The position numbers and the translations under genes are program-made. A stretch of DNA of 14,997 nucleotides from CAZZGX01 sp964653715. GTDB taxonomy: Bacteria > Patescibacteriota > Minisyncoccia > Ryanbacterales > GWA2-47-10b. Shown here piece after piece: positions 12,561 to 14,997 of the stretch. The stretch lies in assembly GCA_964653715.1 (NCBI GenBank), contig CAZZGX010000034.1, positions 1 to 14,997 of the forward strand. The letters run 5' to 3'. The notes beneath the pieces are model-generated. The model was given only the letters and a program-made list of their open reading frames with translations, was not told where the DNA came from and did not search any database. Every line of letters starts with the position of its first letter. The first letter of the stretch is position 1.

Positions 12561-14090
12561 ATGGACACTGTGACGCAACTTATCATTGCGCTCGTTTTGT
12601 TTTCGGGAGGAATTGGGGGAGGCTACATTCTACGAAAATTCGTTGCGCAACAAGAGAAAAATTCGGTAGAGCTCGAAACGCGGAAACAGCGGCTAGAGGC
12701 TGAAACCGAATCCAAGAAAACAGTTCTCGAGGCGAAAGAAAAAGCCTCGCGGATTCTCGAGGAATCCAAAGAAGAAGAAAAAAAGCGCGAAGCGGATCTT
12801 CACAAGCGCGAAGAGCGCATCACGCGTAAAGAAGAGTCGATTGACCAGAAATCGGCAGAGTTTGAAATTGAAAAAAAGGATCTAAAAGAAAAGGTTGAGC
12901 GAGTTCGCTCGGTGCAGGAAATGCTTAAGAAGAAAGAGGAGGATCAAAAGCACGAACTCGAGCGCATATCGCGCCTTTCGGAAGAAGAGGCCCGAAACAT
13001 GCTACTTCTCACCATCGAAAAAAATCAGGAAGCGGTACTTCTCGAACGCCTTCATAAGCTGGAGCTCTCGGGTGAAGAACGGCTTGCCAAAAAAGCACGC
13101 GAAATTTTGGCTGCGGTCATCCAGCGAATCGCGACTTCCACCGCTTCCGAGGTGACGACGACTAACGTCACAATCCCATCTGATGATCTGAAGGGAAAAA
13201 TTATCGGACGCGAAGGGCGCAACATCCGCGCGCTCGAACGCGCCTCGGGTGTCGAAATTATCGTTGACGATACGCCGGGCGCCATTATAATTTCCGGCTT
13301 CGATCCCGTTCGCCGCCATATCGCAAAGATGGCGCTCGAAGATCTTATTCTTGACGGGCGAATACAGCCGGCAAAAATCGAGGAGGCGGTTGAAAAAGCA
13401 AAATCTCAAATTGAAAAGATCATGAAAGACGCGGCGGAGGCGGCAGCCTATGAAGTCGGCATCTTTGATCTTGACCCGCGGCTCATGCAACTCGTGGGAC
13501 GACTTCGGTTTCGAACAAGTTATGGACAAAACGTGCTTCAGCACTCGATTGAAATGGCCCATATTTCGGGTATTCTTGCCTCTGAGCTCGGTGCCGACGT
13601 TGCGGTCGCGAAAAAAGGAGCCCTTCTTCACGATATCGGCAAAGCAGTAGATCATGAAGTTCAAGGAACGCACGTGGAGATTGGGCGACGGATCCTCCAA
13701 AAGTTTGGCGTTGATACCGCAGTTGTTCAAGCGATGCAATCACATCACGAGGAATACCCATATGAAACCCTCGAATCTATCATCGTCCAAACAGCCGACG
13801 CCATATCCGCTTCCCGGCCCGGAGCGCGCCGGGACTCGGTTGAAAATTACCTCAAACGGCTCGCGGATCTCGAGACCATCGCCAATTCGTTCCCCGGAGT
13901 TGAAAAAGCCTACGCGATCCAAGCGGGACGTGAGATCAGAATTTTCGTCACACCAAACCAAATTACCGACCTTGAGGCCAAAAAGCTCGCCCGGGAGGTG
14001 GCCAACCGCGTGGAACAGGAGCTCAAATACCCCGGCGAGATCAAAGTGAATGTCATCCGCGAAACCCGAGCCATCGAATTCGCACGCTAA
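12561..14090 (+). CDS. rny: Ribonuclease Y (membrane-anchored endoribonuclease)
   Basis: This 509-residue protein is close to the usual roughly 520. An N-terminal membrane helix (about 6-25) anchors it to the membrane and is followed by a long charged coiled coil (about 30-180), rich in Glu and Lys. The KH RNA-binding domain is at about 204-265 with GKIIGREGRN (212-221). The HD domain is at about 322-420 with NVLQHSIEMAHI (325-336), LLHDIGK (355-361, metal-binding His357-Asp358) and SHHEEYP (394-400). A family-typical C-terminal tail ends RAIEFAR. In Gram-positive bacteria RNase Y starts bulk mRNA decay and is the core of a degradosome-like assembly. No clear terminator separates it from the HU gene, although that gene has its own candidate promoter. 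Confidence 0.97.
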   Translation: MDTVTQLIIALVLFSGGIGGGYILRKFVAQQEKNSVELETRKQRLEAETESKKTVLEAKEKASRILEESKEEEKKREADLHKREERITRKEESIDQKSAEFEIEKKDLKEKVERVRSVQEMLKKKEEDQKHELERISRLSEEEARNMLLLTIEKNQEAVLLERLHKLELSGEERLAKKAREILAAVIQRIATSTASEVTTTNVTIPSDDLKGKIIGREGRNIRALERASGVEIIVDDTPGAIIISGFDPVRRHIAKMALEDLILDGRIQPAKIEEAVEKAKSQIEKIMKDAAEAAAYEVGIFDLDPRLMQLVGRLRFRTSYGQNVLQHSIEMAHISGILASELGADVAVAKKGALLHDIGKAVDHEVQGTHVEIGRRILQKFGVDTAVVQAMQSHHEEYPYETLESIIVQTADAISASRPGARRDSVENYLKRLADLETIANSFPGVEKAYAIQAGREIRIFVTPNQITDLEAKKLAREVANRVEQELKYPGEIKVNVIRETRAIEFAR

Positions 14091-14108
14091 GGCTGTACAC
14101 AGAAAGTG

Positions 14109-14136
14109 TTGCAAAGAAACGGCTTCTTGGTATCAT
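14109..14136 (+). promoter_or_regulatory. Candidate promoter of the HU gene
   Basis: TTGCAA (14109-14114), a 16-bp spacer and TATCAT (14131-14136), giving a leader of about 60 bases. The 9-bp direct repeat ATTGGTAAA (14135-14143 and 14153-14161, period 18 bp) begins at the -10 and may bind a regulator. No Shine-Dalgarno is seen before the ATG. Confidence 0.5.
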
Positions 14137-14202
14137 TGGTAAAGAAAATCATTATTGGTAAAAAGGTCGAGCAAGATAGGTTTTATATTAGATAACATAA
14201 AA

Positions 14203-14475
14203 ATGAACAAAGGCGACCTCATTGAAGCAGTTTTTAATAAAATTGGCGGCACAAAGAAAGGTGCGGAGGAAGCGGTAGACATGGTATTTGACACTATCAC
14301 CAAAACGCTTGCGAAAGGCGACGAAGTTGCGGTTTCCGGATTCGGAACGTTTCTTGCCAAAAAGCGCCAAGCGCGCACCGCTCGCAACCCGCGAACTGGT
14401 GCGGCGGTTCAGGTTCCAGCGATGCAAGTCCCGAAATTCCGCGCGGGCAAAGGACTCAAAGAAGCGGTAAAGTAG
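14203..14475 (+). CDS. hup: HU-family nucleoid DNA-binding protein
   Basis: From the ATG at 14203 the product is 90 residues, the classic HU length. The N-terminal helices MNKGDLIEAVFNKIG and the dimer core are followed by VSGFGTF (44-50), the HU signature. The DNA-clasping beta arm (about 52-76) includes ARNPRTG (60-66), with Pro63 as the residue that intercalates and bends DNA. The tail FRAGKGLKEAV is typical. An in-frame ATG 16 codons upstream would add an unrelated extension and lies in the presumed leader, so it was not used. HU versus IHF cannot be separated by eye with certainty, but no IHF partner is present and HU homodimer is the usual state in small genomes. A strong terminator follows. 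Confidence 0.94.
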   Translation: MNKGDLIEAVFNKIGGTKKGAEEAVDMVFDTITKTLAKGDEVAVSGFGTFLAKKRQARTARNPRTGAAVQVPAMQVPKFRAGKGLKEAVK

Positions 14476-14485
14476 ATTTTGTTCC

Positions 14486-14528
14486 AAAACAAAATCCCCT
14501 CCTGTTTTCACGGCGGGGATTTTGTTTT
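14486..14528. terminator. Terminator after the HU gene
   Basis: A 14-bp perfect stem pairs AAAACAAAATCCCC (14486-14499) with GGGGATTTTGTTTT (14515-14528) around a 15-base loop. An alternative hairpin between ATTTTGTT just upstream and AACAAAAT of the left arm could compete with it. Confidence 0.88.
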
Positions 14529-14532
14529 CATG

Positions 14533-14541
14533 TGCTACACT
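14533..14541 (+). promoter_or_regulatory. Extended -10 promoter of the tRNA-Gly gene
   Basis: TGC-TACACT (14533-14541) forms an extended -10 with a predicted start near 14548, about 45 bases before the tRNA. No clear -35 is present. It lies directly after the HU terminator. Confidence 0.5.
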
Positions 14542-14547
14542 ATTCCT

Positions 14548-14588
14548 GCCGCCGTAAACCTCTCCTTCGGGAAAGGGATGAAGGCGGC
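14548..14588 (+). other. Two-part hairpin in the 5' leader of the tRNA
   Basis: The outer stem is GCCGCC (14548-14553) with GGCGGC (14583-14588). The inner stem is CCTCTCC (14559-14565) with GGAAAGG (14570-14576), with one C-A mismatch, capped by a TTCG tetraloop. The structure ends four bases before the mature tRNA and would lie on the pre-tRNA removed by RNase P. Confidence 0.55.
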
Positions 14589-14592
14589 GCTA

Positions 14593-14664
14593 GCGGACAT
14601 CGTATAATGGCTATTATGCCACTCTTCCAAAGTGGAGACGGGAGTTCGATTCTCCCTGTCCGCA
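14593..14664 (+). tRNA. tRNA-Gly(UCC)
   Basis: The cloverleaf fits fully. Acceptor stem: GCGGACA (14593-14599) with TGTCCGC (14657-14663). D arm: GTATAATGGCTATTAT. Anticodon stem: CCACT/AGTGG with loop CTTCCAA, so the anticodon is TCC (14626-14628), reading GGA codons. T arm: GGGAG-TTCGATT-CTCCC (14640-14656). The discriminator base is A (14664), whereas bacterial tRNA-Gly normally has U73. CCA is not encoded and must be added. G1-C72, C2-G71, C35 and C36 are the standard glycine identity bases. Confidence 0.95.
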
Positions 14665-14691
14665 CAAAAGTTTTCACGAAGATTTTTCACG

Positions 14692-14733
14692 AAACTAAAA
14701 ACCGTCGCGCGTATAGCGGACGGTTTTTAGTTT
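14692..14733. terminator. Terminator shared by the tRNA and the convergent gene
   Basis: A perfect 15-bp stem (14692-14706 with 14719-14733) has CTAAAAACCGTC and GACGGTTTTTAG at its core and a 12-base loop. T runs on both strands fit convergent transcription. Its right end touches the stop codon of the minus-strand gene (14733-14735). Confidence 0.9.
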
Positions 14734-14997
14734 TATCCTTTCTCTTGTGAATCCATCTGGTTGAGAGACGGATAGGTTTCCCAGTATTCGTGCTCTTCGG
14801 CGGGAGCTCTGGTAAATTCATCGTGCACGTCAAGCGTCCACGGTGTCGGTTTTTCGACAACCAGCATTTGCTCTTCCTTTCTCTTTTGAGTAAGAACATA
14901 GATGAGAAACGCGAAAAGTGTCAAAAGCCAGAGAAGCCATCCGATCGAGCAGTGGGTTTTGAGCCAACCAAGAAGATTAGACAATCCTGCAAATAAT
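14733..14997 (-). CDS. C-terminal part of a small membrane protein of unknown function (cut by right edge)
   Basis: The frame is open from the right edge of the window to TAA at 14733-14735 (about 87 codons), with no in-frame ATG. A TTG at 14984 could start it after GCAGGA, but the frame continues upstream (L-F-A-G before it), so the gene more likely begins outside the window. Seen: a short amphipathic lead-in (NLLGWLKTHCS), one strong membrane helix (about 20 residues, GWLLWLLTLFAFLIYVL), a basic stop-transfer KRK and a soluble, acidic, Pro/Trp-containing tail of about 45 residues. The charge pattern suggests the tail is cytoplasmic. No family is recognised. It is convergent with the tRNA and shares its terminator. 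Confidence 0.6.
   Translation of the reverse strand, partial: LFAGLSNLLGWLKTHCSIGWLLWLLTLFAFLIYVLTQKRKEEQMLVVEKPTPWTLDVHDEFTRAPAEEHEYWETYPSLNQMDSQEKG

Noticed and set aside
13002..13739. 245-codon minus-strand open frame opposite rny
   Set aside because: It is the longest shadow frame in the window but is fully antisense to the KH and HD regions of RNase Y, with no start signals or recognisable motif.
1..14997. CRISPR arrays, insertion sequences, phage genes or defence systems
   Set aside because: No regularly spaced repeats, transposase, integrase or phage-like genes were found; the window is housekeeping and pilus genes with short intergenic regions.

Overview
The window looks like part of a small-genome bacterium of the Patescibacteria (candidate phyla radiation) kind. 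The evidence is a trigger factor without its prolyl isomerase domain, a pilus ATPase with no cysteine at all, tightly overlapping genes with few Shine-Dalgarno sequences, a NusA without C-terminal repeats and a membrane pyrophosphatase as an energy enzyme. TGA is used as a stop codon (pilC, response regulator, hppA, trigger factor), so the recoded UGA=Gly lineages (SR1/Gracilibacteria) are unlikely. The phylum call rests on family knowledge and gene layout; no marker phylogeny was possible.

Layout. Positions 1-4957 (minus strand) hold one compact operon: histidine kinase, single-domain response regulator, PilB/GspE ATPase, PilC/GspF platform protein, a prepilin-like protein, and the first codons of a second prepilin running off the left edge. 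Spacings are 8 bp, a 4-bp overlap, 2 bp, a 4-bp overlap and 13 bp. A divergent promoter region (4958-5100) separates this from nusA-hppA on the plus strand (5101-8223), which ends at a strong terminator. The nusA leader carries a terminator hairpin inside a 13-codon open frame, a likely attenuator. Positions 8281-8850 hold a small membrane-protein gene on the minus strand with a consensus promoter and a textbook ribosome binding site, plus a structured non-coding stretch downstream. Then tig-clpP (plus, overlapping genes, terminator), an unidentified structured RNA with its own promoter and terminator (10604-10860), gpmI (minus), rny and an HU-family gene (plus, HU terminator), tRNA-Gly(UCC), a shared terminator, and the 3' part of a minus-strand membrane-protein gene cut by the right edge.

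How they work together. The left operon joins a two-component pair to type IV pilus/type II secretion-like assembly genes, suggesting signal-controlled pilus output. The rest is core housekeeping: transcription elongation and termination (NusA), proton pumping from pyrophosphate (HppA), nascent-chain folding and proteolysis (Tig, ClpP), glycolysis (GpmI), mRNA decay (RNase Y) and nucleoid structure (HU). Several genes appear to start exactly at the predicted transcription start (leaderless), whereas the small membrane protein uses a long leader with a perfect Shine-Dalgarno. The most unusual points are the unidentified RNA at 10604-10860, the nusA leader attenuator, and the strongly driven small membrane protein with its structured 3' region.
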